Assembly (NCBI RefSeq): GCF_000176855.2
Contig: NC_015138.1
Coordinates: forward strand, 1,488,001 to 1,552,000
Direction: 5' to 3'
Source: Paracidovorax avenae ATCC 19860
Lineage (GTDB): Bacteria; Pseudomonadota; Gammaproteobacteria; Burkholderiales; Burkholderiaceae_C
DNA: 64,000 nucleotides
This document shows positions 57,401 to 64,000 of the stretch, one piece after another. Under the pieces are notes generated by a model, which saw nothing but the letters and a program-made list of their open reading frames with translations, was not told the origin of the DNA and ran no database searches. The position numbers and the translations under genes were made by a program. Position 1 is the stretch's first letter, and each line of letters opens with the position of its first letter.

Positions 57401-57716
57401 GCGGTTGCGCCCCATCCTGATGACCTCGCTGGCCTTCGTGATGGGCGTGCTGCCCCTGGTGCTGTCCACCGGCGCCGGCTCGGAGATGCGTAGCGCCATG
57501 GGCGTGGCGGTGTTCGCCGGGATGATCGGCGTCACGGCCTTCGGCCTGTTCCTCACGCCGGTCTTCTACGTGGCCCTGCGCCGCCTGGCGGGCAACCGGC
57601 CGCTGCAGCAGCACGGCAGCCACGTGGCGCCGATCACCGACGCCGGCCACGGCATCCCGGGCCATGGGGCCTCGGCGCACCCCGTGATCGCCGCGCCGCG
57701 CAGCCTGCACGAATGA
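54471..57716 (+). CDS. RND multidrug efflux transporter (HAE1 family, AcrB/MexB type)
   Basis: 1081-residue inner-membrane proton-driven drug exporter. Twelve helices with two large periplasmic loops. Diagnostic segments: FFIDRPIFAGVLSVLIFLAG at the N-terminus, the RND helix IGIVVDDAIVVVENVERNI (the proton-relay Asp pair), and the second-half SAKNAILIVEFARELE. The C-terminus ends with a His-containing tail after LAGNRPLQQH. It is probably a drug/redox-compound pump because of its SoxR-type promoter. Substrates unknown. Confidence 0.95.
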   Translation: MNLSRFFIDRPIFAGVLSVLIFLAGLIALRALPISEYPEVAPPSVVVRATYPGANPKVIAETVATPLEESINGVEGMLYMGSQATTDGVMTLTVTFALGTDPDKAQQLVQNRVSQAEPRLPEEVRRLGVTTVKSAPDLTMVVHMVSPNGRYDIDYLRNYAVLNVKDRLARIPGVGQVQIFGGGDYSMRAWLDPQKVAQRGLSAGDVVAAIRGQNVQAAAGVVGQSPGLPGVDMQLSINARGRLATVEEFGDIIVKTGADGAVTRLRDVARLELGAADYSLRSLLNNDPAVGMGVFQAPGSNALDISANVRATMAELQKHMPEGVEFRIAYDPTQFVRASIHSVIQTLLEAIALVVVVVILFLQTWRASIIPLLAVPVSVVGTFAVLHLLGFSINALSLFGLVLAIGIVVDDAIVVVENVERNIEAGLSPREATYRAMREVSGPIIAIALVLVAVFVPLAFISGLTGQFYRQFAVTIAISTVISAINSLTLSPALSALLLKGHHEPKDALTRGMDRVLGGFFRRFNRVFHRGSEAYSGGVRRVIGRKALMLAVYLVLVGATWGLFKAVPGGFVPAQDKQYLVGFAQLPDGATLDRTEDVIRRMGEIVKKNPNVEDAIAFPGLSINGFTNSSNAGIVFVTLKPFAERRRADQSGGAVAGQLNQAFGSIQDAFIAMFPPPPVAGLGTTGGFKLQIEDRASLGYGAMDAAVKAFMAKAYQTPELAGLFTSWQVNVPQLYADIDRTKARQLGVPVTDIFETLQIYLGSLYANDFNQFGRTYSVRVQADAPYRARAEDVGLLKVRSTTGEMVPLSALMKIENSFGPERAMRYNGFLSADVNGGPAPGFSSGQAQAAVERIAAETLPPGIGFEWTELTYQEILAGNSAVLVFPLAILLVFLVLAAQYESLTLPIAIILIVPMGLMAAMAGVWLTRGDNNVFTQIGLIVLVGLSAKNAILIVEFARELEFAGRTPVQAAIEASRLRLRPILMTSLAFVMGVLPLVLSTGAGSEMRSAMGVAVFAGMIGVTAFGLFLTPVFYVALRRLAGNRPLQQHGSHVAPITDAGHGIPGHGASAHPVIAAPRSLHE

Positions 57717-57731
57717 GACGGAGCTTTTGCC

Positions 57732-59204
57732 ATGACGATGTTTTCTCCTTGGGTTTCCCTCTCGCGGCTGGCACCGCTGGCCGCGGCCCTGGTGCTGGCC
57801 GGCTGCATGAGCACTCCGGCGGTGCCGGAACATGCCGGCGTGGCCGTGCCCGCCGCCTTCAGCGAGGCCGCCGGCTCCGCATCGTGGACCACGGCACCGC
57901 CCGCCGAGGCGCAGCCCCGCGGCACCTGGTGGCTGGGCTTCCGCGATCCGGTGCTCGACGATCTGGTGCAGCGCGCCGGCAGCGGCAACACCAGCGTGCA
58001 GGAGGCCGCCGCCCGGCTGGCCGAAGCGCGGGCGCTGCTGCGCTCTGCCGACGCCAGCCGCGCGCCCCAATTGGGCGCCTCGGCCGGCGTCGCGCGGCAG
58101 GCCGGCGCCAACACGGCCACGGGCGGCCCGGCGCCTGCCACGCTGGCCACGGCGGGGCTGAACGTGTCCTATGAACTGGACCTGTTCGGCCGCCTGTCGC
58201 AGGCCAGCGATGCCGCGCGGCTCGACGCCCGCTCGCGCGAGGCGCTGCTGCAGAGCGCGCGCCTGATGGCCCAGGCGGACACGGCCCAGGCCTACCTGCA
58301 GCTGCGCTCGGTGCAGGCCGAGCAGGCCCTGGTGCAGGAGGGCCTGGCCGCCTACCGCGATACCTTGCGCCTGACCGAGCGGCGCTACCAGGCCGGCGAC
58401 GTGGCCGAACTGGACGTGGCGCGCGTGCAGGCCGAGGTGGCCGCCACCGAATCCGACGCGCTCGCCCTGGAGCGCCAGCAAGCCGTGCTGACGCATGCGC
58501 TGGCCCTGCTGGTCGGCGAGGTGGCCACCGGCTTCACCGTGCCCCCCGCAGCAGGCGAGGCCACGCTGCCCGTCATTCCCCCAGGCGTGCCGGGCACGGT
58601 GCTGGCGCGCCGGCCGGACGTCTCGGCGGCGCAGGCGGCCGTGCTGGCGGCGCAGGCCCGGGTGGGCGTGGCCCAGGCGGCGTGGTTCCCGGCCGTCACG
58701 CTCACGGGCAACGGCGGCTATGCCTCGCCGGAACTGGGCGACCTTTTCAAGTGGTCGGCCCGGTCCTGGGGCATCGGTGCGCTGCTGTCGCTGCCGCTCT
58801 TCGACGGCGGCCAGCGCCAGGCGCAGGAAGATGGTGCCCGTGCCCGGCTGGAAGGCGCGCTGGCCGCCCACCGCGGTCAGGTGCTCACGGCCTTCCGCGA
58901 GGTCGAGGACCAGCTCAGCGCGCTGCGCCTGCTGGCCGGCCAGGCCGAGGCCCAGGGCCGCGCCGTGCAGTCGGCAGCGCGCGCCACGCAGCTGTCCGAT
59001 TCGCGCTACCGCAACGGCATGGTGAGCCAGCTGGAACTGCTCGACGCCCGCCGCAGCGAACTGCGCAACCGCCGCCAGGCCCTGCAGGTGCGCACCGCGC
59101 AATACACGGCCACGGTGGGCCTGATCCGCGCACTGGGCGGCGGCTGGGGAGACGGGGGAGCGACAATGGGGGACGAGGAGCGGCCGGTCGCGCGCAACGG
59201 TTGA
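57732..59204 (+). CDS. Outer-membrane efflux lipoprotein (NodT/OprM family)
   Basis: 490-residue outer-membrane factor that completes the tripartite pump. The signal peptide ends at lipobox LAGC (Cys25). Two OEP repeats of long helices follow (LVQRAGSGNTSVQEAAARLA and later the repeat with VLARRPDVSAAQAAVLAAQA, the NodT signature PDV). Gene starts 15 bp after the transporter. Three complete pump genes in one direction suggest a functional efflux system. Confidence 0.94.
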   Translation: MTMFSPWVSLSRLAPLAAALVLAGCMSTPAVPEHAGVAVPAAFSEAAGSASWTTAPPAEAQPRGTWWLGFRDPVLDDLVQRAGSGNTSVQEAAARLAEARALLRSADASRAPQLGASAGVARQAGANTATGGPAPATLATAGLNVSYELDLFGRLSQASDAARLDARSREALLQSARLMAQADTAQAYLQLRSVQAEQALVQEGLAAYRDTLRLTERRYQAGDVAELDVARVQAEVAATESDALALERQQAVLTHALALLVGEVATGFTVPPAAGEATLPVIPPGVPGTVLARRPDVSAAQAAVLAAQARVGVAQAAWFPAVTLTGNGGYASPELGDLFKWSARSWGIGALLSLPLFDGGQRQAQEDGARARLEGALAAHRGQVLTAFREVEDQLSALRLLAGQAEAQGRAVQSAARATQLSDSRYRNGMVSQLELLDARRSELRNRRQALQVRTAQYTATVGLIRALGGGWGDGGATMGDEERPVARNG

Positions 59205-59409
59205 AAATTCCCGCAAGTTGGGTAACGCGGCGTAGCAAAGCGGCGCCACGCCAGCGCTGGGAGGCCAACCGGCCTATAGTGCTTCTTTTTGTTGCCGGAC
59301 CCCGCCATAGGTCACGGCTAGGATACGGGCTGCCGCCCGCCATGCCCGCGGCAAGGCCGGCCCGTCCCCCCCATTCCATGTCCCTATCAGCTACCGCAGG
59401 AGCACACGC

Positions 59410-60849
59410 ATGACGTATCCGAGCACACGCCTTTTCATTGCCGGTGAATGGCAGGATGCCGCCGATGGCAAGACCATCGCCGTGCACAACCCGGCCACGG
59501 GCAAGGAAATCGGCCGCGTGGCCCATGCCGGCCGTGCCGACCTGGACCGTGCCCTGGAGGCGGCCCAGAAAGGCTTCGAGGCCTGGCGCGACATCCCCGC
59601 CGTTGAGCGCGCCCGCACCATGCGCCGCGCGGCGGCCCTGATGCGCGAGCGCGCCGACGCCATCGCCCGCATCCTCACCCAGGAGCAGGGCAAGCCCCTG
59701 GCCGAGGCGAAGGTCGAGGCCATGGCCGCCGCCGACATCATCGAATGGTTCGCCGACGAGGGCCAGCGCATCTACGGCCGCATCGTCCCGGCCCGCGGCA
59801 GCCTCGCCGTGCGCCAGCTCGTCCTGAAGGACCCCGTAGGCCCCGTGGCCGCGTTCACGCCCTGGAACTTCCCCATCAACCAGGTGGTGCGCAAGCTGGC
59901 CGCCGCCCTGGCGTCCGGCTGCTCCATCCTCGTGAAGGCCCCCGAGGAAACGCCCGCCAGCCCCGCCGAACTCATCCGTGCCTTCGCCGATGCCGGCGTG
60001 CCGGCCGGCACCGTGGGCCTGGTGTACGGCAATCCCGCCGAGATCTCCAGCTACCTGATCCCGCATCCGGTCATCCGCAAGGTCACGTTCACCGGCTCGA
60101 CCCCCGTGGGCAAGCAGCTGGCGGCGCTGGCCGGCCAGCACATGAAGCGCGTGACCATGGAGCTAGGCGGCCATGCCCCGGTGATCGTCGCGGACGACGC
60201 CGATGTGGAGCTGGCCGTCAAGGCCGCCGGTGGCGCGAAGTTCCGCAATGCCGGCCAGGTCTGCATCTCGCCGACCCGTTTCCTGGTGCACGAGAGCATC
60301 CGCAAGGATTTCGTGGCCGCGCTGGCGCGCCACGCCCAGGCCCTGAAGGTGGGCGACGGCCTGGCCGACGGCACCCAGATGGGCCCGCTGGCCAACCCCC
60401 GCCGCATCACGGCCATGGCCGAGCTGATGCAGGATGCCGTGCAGCACGGCGCCCAGGTGGCGGCCGGCGGAGACCGCATCGGCGGCGACGGCAACTTCTT
60501 CCAGCCCACGGTGCTGGACGACGTGCCCGTGTCCGCGCGCATCTTCAACGAGGAGCCCTTCGGCCCGGTGGCCGCGGTGCGCGGCTTCGAGAAGATCGAG
60601 GACGCCATCGCCGAGGCCAACCGCCTGCCCTACGGGCTGGCCGGCTATGCCTTCACCCGCTCCCTCAAGCACGCCCACCTGCTGTCGCAGCGGCTCGAAG
60701 TGGGCATGCTGTGGATCAACCAGCCCGCGTCCCCGTCCGCCGAACTGCCGTTCGGGGGCTTGAAGGACTCCGGCTACGGTTCCGAGGGAGGCCCGGAGGC
60801 GATCGAGGCGCACCTGAACACGCGCGCGGTGTCCATCACCAACGTGTGA
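59410..60849 (+). CDS. gabD: NAD(P)-dependent succinate-semialdehyde dehydrogenase-type aldehyde dehydrogenase
   Basis: 479-residue ALDH. Catalytic Glu in [13 protein letters not shown] and catalytic Cys in [14 protein letters not shown] are present; NAD(P) motifs [11 protein letters not shown] and [11 protein letters not shown] are in place. The closest family is GabD/succinate-semialdehyde dehydrogenase, judging by [16 protein letters not shown] and [19 protein letters not shown]. Succinate semialdehyde is the usual substrate, though related aldehydes are possible. Two hairpins follow, the second a terminator. It is preceded by a 205-bp gap with a TATAGT (59275-59280). Confidence 0.88.
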   Translation: MTYPSTRLFIAGEWQDAADGKTIAVHNPATGKEIGRVAHAGRADLDRALEAAQKGFEAWRDIPAVERARTMRRAAALMRERADAIARILTQEQGKPLAEAKVEAMAAADIIEWFADEGQRIYGRIVPARGSLAVRQLVLKDPVGPVAAFTPWNFPINQVVRKLAAALASGCSILVKAPEETPASPAELIRAFADAGVPAGTVGLVYGNPAEISSYLIPHPVIRKVTFTGSTPVGKQLAALAGQHMKRVTMELGGHAPVIVADDADVELAVKAAGGAKFRNAGQVCISPTRFLVHESIRKDFVAALARHAQALKVGDGLADGTQMGPLANPRRITAMAELMQDAVQHGAQVAAGGDRIGGDGNFFQPTVLDDVPVSARIFNEEPFGPVAAVRGFEKIEDAIAEANRLPYGLAGYAFTRSLKHAHLLSQRLEVGMLWINQPASPSAELPFGGLKDSGYGSEGGPEAIEAHLNTRAVSITNV

Positions 60850-60866
60850 CCGGTCTGGCCATCGAC

Positions 60867-60918
60867 TCCGGGGCGGTGCCCCGGACAGCCCCCGCGGACA
60901 CCTATCCCGGGGGCTTTG
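60867..60918 (+). terminator. Double hairpin terminator after gabD
   Basis: Hairpin one: TCCGGGGC (60867-60874)/GCCCCGGA (60878-60885). Hairpin two: AGCCCCCG (60887-60894)/CGGGGGCT (60908-60915), followed by TTTG. The second has the short T-run of a weak intrinsic terminator. Confidence 0.75.
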
Positions 60919-61077
60919 TCACATGGTGGGGGCGCCGGCAGGGCGAGCCGCGGCGGCGTTGCCAGCAAAAGCGTTCCATGCTGCGGATTCGCAGGGGTGG
61001 AAACCGGCGATACCTTGAAGACCGGCTGCCGGTCATGCACAGTGGGCCACTGTCACTCAGAATTCAGGCGGGAGAAC

Positions 61078-62349
61078 ATGTCAAACCACGGCGACGCAGA
61101 CGATGTGCTGCACGTGGCCATCGTCGGCGGCGGGGCTTTGGGCCTCGCGTCGGCATACCACCTCATGCAGCGTGCGCGGCGCCTGGGAGCGTTCCTGGAC
61201 GTGCATGTCTTCGATGGCCGCGAGGCCACGGAGGCGCACGGCCATGGCCACGGCTTCGAAGCCGGAACGGGGGCGGCCGCCGCCCAGGCTCCGGCCGGTG
61301 GGGGGGATGATGACCGCACGCCGCTGGATGGCAACGGGCTCGCCGTGCCGCTGATCCGCACCGTGCACCGCGCGGCCATGGCCCTGCGCGGCCGCATCCG
61401 GCTCGACTACTCCTGCGGGCGCTTCTTCGACGACTGCCTGCGCGACCCGGAAGCGATGCTCGACGAGGCGGCGCGCACCCTGTCGCTGTCCATCGACTGG
61501 CGCGATGCGCGTGTTCTGGACGCCCTCGTGCAGGTGCGCGACGGCTACTACTACCCCCTCATCTCGACCATGTTCCTCTGCGACCCATCGGGCCCGCAGA
61601 ACACCCCGGTGCAGGCGGCCCTGGAATACATCCGCTGGAAGGAAGACGGCCGCTCCCTGCCCGAAACCGATTTCACCGACGACGCGTCGCGCAAGTGGGC
61701 GGAGTCGCTGGCCGCGCACCTCGAGGAACGGTCGGACGAGCAGGTGGCCGTCACCATCCGCTCGGGCGGCCGGCTGCTGGTGCGTGTGATGAGCGACATG
61801 GTGGAGGTCCTGCGCGGGGGCGAGTCCCGGATCTTCGATATCTGCGTCATGGCCAATTCACCGGGCGACGCCCTGCGCGTGCTGGCCTTCGACGCCGCCA
61901 CCGCGGCCTTCGGCGTGCGGGTCGGCCGCATCCTGGACAGCGTCTGCGAGACGGACGACGAATCCGCCTGGTACGAGAGCGAGGGCATGCCGCCCTCCCG
62001 GCCAGCGGGCACCTCTCCGGGAGGCGCCGCCTGGCGGCCTGCGGAGTGGAACGGCGAAGCGCCCGGGAGCCCGGCCGCGCGGCCGCCGCCGCCCACCCGG
62101 TCGGGGCCGGAAGACAAGGCCTGGGCCGCCTTCCGGCACCACGTGTTCGATGTGTCCGTGAAGGCCCGGGCCGACATCCGGGCGCTGAACGAAGCCTTCG
62201 TCGAAGGCTGGCGCGAGGGGCTGGGGCGTGTCCCCTGCGCCGAGATACCGCCGCTGCTGTTCGTGGGCGGCTGGCCCTATGGCGCCGTGCTGCAGGAGCA
62301 GTGCATGGAGCAGGCAGAGGAACTGGGCAACTGGCTGTTGCCCGAGTGA
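61078..62349 (+). CDS. FAD-dependent oxidoreductase-like protein
   Basis: 423 residues. The N-terminal dinucleotide-binding motif is VAIVGGGALGLASAYHLMQR (GxGxxG type). The C-terminus LLFVGGWPYGAVLQEQCMEQ resembles the FAD-contacting end of DAO-type oxidoreductases. In between lie an unusual His/Gly-rich insertion AHGHGHGFEAG near residue 58 and a low-complexity Pro/Gly/Ala stretch near 300-345. It has no clear homologue I can name. GGGAGAAC precedes the ATG at 61078, chosen over earlier in-frame starts. It faces the TonB-receptor gene convergently, separated by a hairpin. Confidence 0.65.
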   Translation: MSNHGDADDVLHVAIVGGGALGLASAYHLMQRARRLGAFLDVHVFDGREATEAHGHGHGFEAGTGAAAAQAPAGGGDDDRTPLDGNGLAVPLIRTVHRAAMALRGRIRLDYSCGRFFDDCLRDPEAMLDEAARTLSLSIDWRDARVLDALVQVRDGYYYPLISTMFLCDPSGPQNTPVQAALEYIRWKEDGRSLPETDFTDDASRKWAESLAAHLEERSDEQVAVTIRSGGRLLVRVMSDMVEVLRGGESRIFDICVMANSPGDALRVLAFDAATAAFGVRVGRILDSVCETDDESAWYESEGMPPSRPAGTSPGGAAWRPAEWNGEAPGSPAARPPPPTRSGPEDKAWAAFRHHVFDVSVKARADIRALNEAFVEGWREGLGRVPCAEIPPLLFVGGWPYGAVLQEQCMEQAEELGNWLLPE

Positions 62350-62353
62350 GGTC

Positions 62354-62375
62354 TCCCGGGGGGCACGCCCCGGGA
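62354..62375. terminator. Hairpin between convergent genes (no T-tract)
   Basis: TCCCGGGG (62354-62361)/CCCCGGGA (62368-62375), a perfect 8-bp stem with a 6-nt loop, lies in the 34-bp gap between the oxidoreductase-like gene and the TonB-receptor gene. No T-run is present, so termination is possible but not certain. Confidence 0.5.
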
Positions 62376-62383
62376 AAGTTACG

Positions 62384-64000
62384 TCAGAAGCGGTAGGTCG
62401 AGGTCAGCATGTAGGTGCGCCGCTGGCCGTAGAAGCAGTCGCCGCGCGCCAGGCACTGCGTGATCTGCACCTTGTCCGTCAGGTTCACCACGTTGAAGGC
62501 CAGGCGCCAGTCGCCCGCGTCGTAGGCCACCATCGCATCCGCGAGCGTGGCCGCCGGCGTGGAGATGGCAGACGACCCGCTCCACTGCGAGCCCGTGTAG
62601 CGCACGCCGCCGCCCACCGTCCACTGGCCGCGCCCGCCCGCGGCGAACCGGTGCGACACCCAGGCGGAGGCCGTGTGCTTCGACACGCCCGCCACCGGCT
62701 GGCCCTGGTCGCCCGCGTTGCTGCGCGCGATCTTCGCATCGGTATACGCATAGGCGAGCGTGGCGTCCCAGCTGCGGGCGATGCTGGCGGTGAACTCCGC
62801 CTCCAGGCCGCGCGTCCTGGTTTCGCCGATCTGCAGGCTGTTGAGCGGATTGGTCGGGTCGGTCGTCTTGCGGTTCTTCTCGCGCAACTCGTACACGGCG
62901 GCATAGGCCGAGATGCCGCGGCCTTCCGGCTGCCATTTCACGCCGGCTTCCCACTGCTCGCCGCGTTGCGGCTTGTACGGATCGCCGAAGAAGTTCACGC
63001 CGCCCAGCGGCTGGAACGACTCGGCATAGCTCAGGTAGGGGGCCCAGCCGCCGTCCATCTGGTAGGTCGCACCCAGGCGCTTGGTCCAGGCCGTGTCGTC
63101 CACGGCGGCGGCGGGGCGGCCTTCGGTCTCGGTCTTGGCGCTGTCATGGCGCAGGCCGAGCGTGGCGGTCCAGCGGTCCCAGCGGATCTGGTCCTGCAGG
63201 TAGACGCCCCACTGGCGCTGCGTCACGCCCGGCTGGCGCACCAGGGCGGATTCGGACGGCGGCGTGAAGTTGCCGTACACCGGCGCGTAGACGTCGATGC
63301 CGCTCACGGTCTTGAACCACGACGACTGGCTGGTGGCGTTGCGTTGCGCGTCCACGCCGGCCAGCAGCGTGTGCTCGGTGGCGCCGGCCTTGAGCTTGCC
63401 TTCGATTTGCGTATCCACCATCAGCAGGCGGCTGGCGTTGCGCTGCCAGATCGCGTCGCGCAGCAGGGTGCGGTTGTCCGCCTCGAACACCGGGCGTGCC
63501 GGCCGGCCCGTGGCGCTGTTGGCCGTGAAGCTCGTGTACATGCTGCGGTAATCGACGTCGCTCACCGTGCGGCGCAGGTTCTGTCGCACGGTCCATGCGT
63601 CGTTCACGCGGTGGCTGAAGAGGTAGCCCCAGGAGTTGTTCTCGGTGTCGTAGGCGTCCCAGCCGGGCTCGCTGATGAAGGCCGAGGTGGGGATCTGGCC
63701 GTAGGGGCTGGACAGGCGCGTTCCCTGCCACGGGAAGAAGCCGATCAGCGATCCGCTCTTGTCCTTCTGGTGCGTGAACTGCAGCGTGAGCGACGTGGCG
63801 GCGCTGGGCTTCCATGTGAGCGAGGGCGCGATGATCAGCCGGTCGTCACTCACGTGGTCGACCTGCGAATCGCTGTCGCGGCCCACGGCCACCAGCCGGT
63901 AGAGCCACTGCCCGTCCTGCGTGAGCGCCCCCGTCAGGTCGGTGGCGATCTGCTTGCGGGCGTGGTTGCCCACCTGCACCTGCACTTCGCGCAGCGGCTC
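62384..64000 (-). CDS. TonB-dependent siderophore receptor, 5' end cut by window end
   Basis: Outer-membrane beta-barrel receptor of the FhuA/FpvA class that imports ferric siderophores with TonB energy. About 539 codons are visible, running from 64000 to the stop at 62384; the plug domain is partly missing. Alternating amphipathic strands are clear: ADNRTLLRDAIWQRNASRLL, EHTLLAGVDAQRNA, QWGVYLQDQIRWDRWTATLG, GAPYLSYAESFQPLGG-like segments, and the terminal aromatic motif RRTYMLTSTYRF ending in Phe, which is required for barrel assembly. The siderophore cannot be named. Convergent with the oxidoreductase-like gene. Confidence 0.93.
   Translation of the reverse strand, partial: EPLREVQVQVGNHARKQIATDLTGALTQDGQWLYRLVAVGRDSDSQVDHVSDDRLIIAPSLTWKPSAATSLTLQFTHQKDKSGSLIGFFPWQGTRLSSPYGQIPTSAFISEPGWDAYDTENNSWGYLFSHRVNDAWTVRQNLRRTVSDVDYRSMYTSFTANSATGRPARPVFEADNRTLLRDAIWQRNASRLLMVDTQIEGKLKAGATEHTLLAGVDAQRNATSQSSWFKTVSGIDVYAPVYGNFTPPSESALVRQPGVTQRQWGVYLQDQIRWDRWTATLGLRHDSAKTETEGRPAAAVDDTAWTKRLGATYQMDGGWAPYLSYAESFQPLGGVNFFGDPYKPQRGEQWEAGVKWQPEGRGISAYAAVYELREKNRKTTDPTNPLNSLQIGETRTRGLEAEFTASIARSWDATLAYAYTDAKIARSNAGDQGQPVAGVSKHTASAWVSHRFAAGGRGQWTVGGGVRYTGSQWSGSSAISTPAATLADAMVAYDAGDWRLAFNVVNLTDKVQITQCLARGDCFYGQRRTYMLTSTYRF

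Noticed and set aside
55752..59249. 1165-codon minus frame opposite the RND transporter and outer-membrane factor
   Set aside because: Antisense shadow of two unambiguous pump genes.
62384..64000. A true start for the TonB receptor near 63985
   Set aside because: The reading frame continues to the window edge, so the GTG there is internal; the gene is treated as truncated at its 5' end.

Overview
The window is high-GC, gene-dense DNA with long shadow reading frames. Its content and order (dapA-bamC, parE-transglycosylase-parC, a DUF4148 protein, an aryl polyene locus, tandem methyl-accepting chemotaxis proteins) suggest a betaproteobacterium of the Comamonadaceae, most likely Acidovorax or a close relative. 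The genus is an inference from gene content only. I saw no tRNA, rRNA, CRISPR array, insertion sequence or phage gene.

Layout. 1-6.7 kb: housekeeping genes: pyrG (cut by the window start), coaBC, dut, a glycine-zipper lipoprotein, a SlyD-like isomerase, a RoxA-like ribosomal oxygenase, an unknown protein and a small Ala/Pro-rich lipoprotein. 6.8-11.8 kb: leftward block dapA-bamC-MBL hydrolase, then a methyltransferase, a 56-residue membrane protein and an MFS transporter. 11.9-17.2 kb: parE, a lytic transglycosylase and parC. 17.4-21.1 kb: two methyl-accepting chemotaxis proteins separated by a 118-bp near-perfect hairpin. 21.1-24.5 kb: pyridoxal kinase, a Rid-family protein, a GFA-family protein, and a two-gene locus resembling a zeta-type toxin with a non-epsilon partner. 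24.6-30.5 kb: comEC, an ATP-grasp/alpha-E pair and a DUF4148 protein. 30.7-33.4 kb: a compact Nudix / SAH-hydrolase-like / DMT-transporter operon whose start is visibly richer in A+T than its surroundings. 34.6-50.9 kb: a 19-gene leftward aryl polyene (APE) pigment cluster with many 4-bp stop/start overlaps. 51-59.2 kb: a LysR regulator diverging from an alpha/beta-hydrolase homologue, then a complete RND efflux operon. 59.4-64 kb: a succinate-semialdehyde dehydrogenase, an FAD-dependent-oxidoreductase-like protein and a TonB-dependent receptor cut by the window end.

How the genes work together. The APE cluster holds everything a type II fatty-acid-like pigment pathway needs: phosphopantetheinyl transferase, two carrier proteins, an adenylating ligase, three intact ketosynthases plus a chain-length-factor-like protein, ketoreductase, two dehydratases, thioesterase, two acyltransferase modules, a LolA-like carrier, an MMPL exporter and a DUF3261 lipoprotein. 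A methyltransferase faces its 3' end. The RND operon is preceded by an almost ideal SoxR-type operator (perfect inverted repeat inside a 19-bp -35/-10 spacer), so it is probably induced by redox-active compounds.

Most interesting points: the SoxR-type promoter of the RND pump; the neighbouring alpha/beta hydrolase that has lost its catalytic Ser and His; the Nudix/SAHH-like/transporter operon whose SAHH-like protein appears to have lost catalytic residues; the zeta-type toxin pair; and the 118-bp hairpin between the two chemoreceptors.
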